Assembly (NCBI GenBank): GCA_014843695.1
Contig: CM026390.1
Location: 101,560,722 to 101,624,721 of the forward strand
Origin: Archivesica marissinica
Taxonomy: Eukaryota; Mollusca; Bivalvia; Venerida; Vesicomyidae
Direction: 5' to 3'
Length of the DNA stretch: 64,000 nt
The first letter of the stretch is position 1, and each line of letters starts with the position of its first letter. The notes below the pieces were generated by a model. The model saw nothing but the letters and a program-made list of their open reading frames with translations, was not told where the DNA came from and searched no databases. The position numbers and the translations under genes were made by a program. Of the stretch, positions 60,601-64,000 are shown in pieces.

Positions 60601-63600
60601 CCGTTCATACCGATACAGTTCATACGGACACAGTTCATACGGACACCGTTCATACGGACACCGTTCATACGGACACCGTTCATACGGACACAGTTCATAC
60701 GGACACAGTTCATACGGATACAGTTCATACGGACACCGTTCATACGGATACAGTTCATACAGATACAGTTCATACGGACACAGTTCATACGGACACCGTT
60801 CATACGGACACAGTTCATACGGACACAGTTCATACGGACACCGTTCATACGGACACAGTTCATACGGACACAGTTCATACGGACACAGTTCATACGGATA
60901 CAGTTCATACGGATACAGTTCATACGGATACAGTTCATACGGATACAGTTCATACGGATACAGTTCATACGGACACAGTTCATACGGACACCGTTCATAC
61001 GGACACCGTTGACACGGACACAGTTCATACGGATACAGTTCATACCGATACAGTTCATACGGACACAGTTCATATGGACACAGTTCATACGGACACAGTT
61101 CATACGAACACAGTTTATACCGATACAGTTCATACGGACACCGTTCATACGGATACAGTTCATACGGATACAGTTCATACGGATACAGTTCATACGGATA
61201 CAACGGATACAGTTCATACGGATACAGTTCATACGGATACAGTTCATACGGATACAGTTCATACGGATACAGTTCATACCCATACAGTTCATACCCATAC
61301 AGTTCATACAGTTCATACGGACACAGTTCATACAGATACAGTTCATACCGATACAGTTCATACCGATACAGTTCATACCGATACAGTTCATACCGATACA
61401 GTTCATACGGATACAGTTCATACGGATACAGTTCATACGGACACCGTTCATACCGATACAGTTCATACCGATACAGTTCATACAGATACAGTTCATACCG
61501 ATACAGTTCATACAGACACAGTTCATACGGACACCGTTCATACGGATACCGTTCATACGGATACAGTTCATACCGACACCGTTCATACAGATACAGTTCA
61601 TACGAATACAGTTCATACGGATACAGTTCATACGGATACAATTCATACGGATACAGTTCATACCGATACAGTTCATACCGATACAGTTCATACGGATACA
61701 GTTCATACGGATACAGTTCATACGGATACAGTTCATACGGACACCGTTCATACGGATACAGTTCATACCGATACAGTTCATACCGATACAGTTCATACGG
61801 ACACCGTTCATACCGATACAGTTCATACGGACACCGTTCATACGGACACCGTTCATACGGACACAGTTCATACGGACACAGTTCATACGGACACAGTTCA
61901 TACGGACACAGTTCATACGGATACAGTTCATACGGATACAGTTCATACGGACACCGTTCATACTGATACAGTTCATACCGATACAGTTCATACGGACACA
62001 GTTCATACAGATACAGTTCATACCGATACAGTTCATACCGATACAGTTCATACCGATACAGTTCATACCGATACAGTTCATACGGATACAGTTCATACGG
62101 ATACAGTTCATACGGACACCGTTCATACGGATACAGTTCATACCGATACAGTTCATACAGATACAGTTCATACCGATACAGTTCATACGGACACCGTTCA
62201 TACGGATACCGTTCATACGGATACAGTTCATACCGACACCGTTCATACAGATACAGTTCATACGGATACAGTTCATACGGATACAGTTCATACGGATACA
62301 ATTCATACGGATACAGTTCATACCGATACAGTTCATACCGATACAGTTCATACGGATACAGTTCATACGGATACAGTTCATACGGATACAGTTCATACGG
62401 ACACCGTTCATACGGATACAGTTCATACCGATACAGTTCATACCGATACAGTTCATACGGACACCGTTCATACCGATACAGTTCATACGGACACCGTTCA
62501 TACGGACACCGTTCATACGGACACAGTTCATACGGACACAGTTCATACGGACACAGTTCATACGGACACAGTTCATACGGATACAGTTCATACGGATACA
62601 GTTCATACGGATACAGTTCATACGGACACCGTTCATACTGATACAGTTCATACCGATACAGTTCATACGGACACCGTTCATACGGACACAGTTCATACGG
62701 ACACAGTTCATACGGATACAGTTCATACCGATACAGTTCATACGGACACCGTTCATACGGACACAGTTCATACGGATACAGTTCATACCGATACAGTTCA
62801 TACGGATACAGTTCATACGGATACAGTTCATACGGATACAGTTCATACGGATACAGTTCATACGGATACAGTTCATACCCATACAGTTCATACCCATACA
62901 GTTCATACAGTTCATACGGACACAGTTCATACAGATACAGTTCATACCGATACAGTTCATACCGATACAGTTCATACGGATACAGTTCATACCGATACAG
63001 TTCATACCGATACAGTTCATATGGATACAGTTCATACCGATACAGTTCATACGGATACAGTTCATACGGACACCGTTCATACCGATATAGTTCATACCGA
63101 TACAGTTCATACAGATACAGTTCATACCGATACAGTTCATACAGACACAGTTCATACGGACACAGTTCATACCGACACCGTTCATACAGATACAGTTCAT
63201 ACGGATACAGTTCATACGGATACAGTTCATACGGATACAATTCATACCGATACAGTTCATACCGATACAGTTCATACCGATACAGTTCATACGGATACAG
63301 TTCATACGGATACAGTTCATACGGATACAGTTCATACGGACACCGTTCATACGGATACAGTTCATACCGATACAGTTCATACCGATACAGTTCATACGGA
63401 CACCGTTCATACCGATACAGTTCATACGGACACCGTTCATACGGACACCGTTCATACGGACACAGTTCATACGGACACAGTTCATACGGACACAGTTCAT
63501 ACGGATACAGTTCATACGGATACAGTTCATACGGATACAGTTCATACGGACACCGTTCATACTGATACAGTTCATACCGATACAGTTCATACGGACACCG

Positions 63601-64000
63601 TTCATACGGACACAGTTCATACGGACACAGTTCATACGGATACAGTTCATACCGATACAGTTCATACGGACACCGTTCATACGGACACAGTTCATACGGA
63701 TACAGTTCATACCGATACAGTTCATACGGACACAGTTCATATGGACACAGTTCATACGGACACAGTTCATACGGACACAGTTCATACTGATACAGTTCAT
63801 ACGGACACCGTTCATACGGAACAGTTCATACGGATACAGTTCATACGGATACAGTTCATACGGATACAGTTCATACGGATACAGTTCATACGGATACAGT
63901 TCATACGGATACAGTTCATACCCATACAGTTCATACCCATACAGTTCATACAGTTCATACGGACACAGTTCATACAGATACAGTTCATACCGATACAGTT
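57672..64000. repeat. 15-bp minisatellite, about 420 copies, running off the window
   Basis: The unit is cagttcataccgata; the variable part is cgg, ccg, cag, cgc or ccc, and the variant unit ends gacaccgttcata. Occasional 9-bp half units (cagttcata) occur. It begins about 24 bp after the LUC7L3 exon 9 donor. Frames of up to about 2000 codons on both strands result purely from the 15-bp period. Confidence 0.97.

Noticed and set aside
57577..63815. Open frames of 1837-2037 codons on both strands (FIRIQ-, YELYP- and MNCIR-type repeats)
   Set aside because: They arise because a 15-bp unit without stops keeps every multiple-of-three frame open on both strands. They overlap the LUC7L3 intron and have no independent gene signal.

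Overview
The window is nuclear DNA of an invertebrate animal, most plausibly a bivalve or other mollusc. The two protein genes are split into many exons with GT-AG introns. The DNA is AT-rich, contains tRNA-headed SINEs, Tc1-, pogo- and L1/Tx1-like elements, and carries an exceptional load of minisatellites. The phylum is an inference from the repeat types. The gene identities are read directly from translated exons.

Layout. 1-5617 is satellite DNA with a 1000-N assembly gap. 5618-17207 is gene-poor and holds six sizeable tandem arrays and some transposon scraps. 17208-41208 (minus strand) is a complete 14-exon gene for the translation termination GTPase eRF3 (GSPT1, 560 aa predicted). Its introns contain arrays, MITEs, a nested pogo-like element, a decayed Tc1-like transposon and THAP-like gene fragments. 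41209-45388 is the intergenic space between two divergently transcribed genes and contains a decayed L1/Tx1-like LINE. 45389 to beyond the window end (plus strand) is LUC7L3, a U1 snRNP-associated splicing factor. Nine exons are visible; the final C-terminal exon(s) lie past 64000, beyond a 15-bp-unit array of more than 6.3 kb.

Both genes are housekeeping genes of RNA metabolism: eRF3 works with eRF1 in stop-codon termination, and LUC7L3 in 5' splice-site recognition. I see no shared operon-like logic; they are neighbours whose start codons are about 4.2 kb apart.

The most unusual signal is that several intronic minisatellites appear to have grown out of splice junctions. The 36-bp array in eRF3 intron 8 is a degenerate amplification of the last coding bases of exon 8 plus its 5' splice site. 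A 20-bp array upstream of exon 13 repeats that exon's 3' splice site with AG retained in 9 of 10 units. Arrays also abut the acceptor of eRF3 exon 8 and the acceptors of LUC7L3 exons 2 and 8. Nearly all long open frames in the window are artefacts of arrays whose unit length is a multiple of three.
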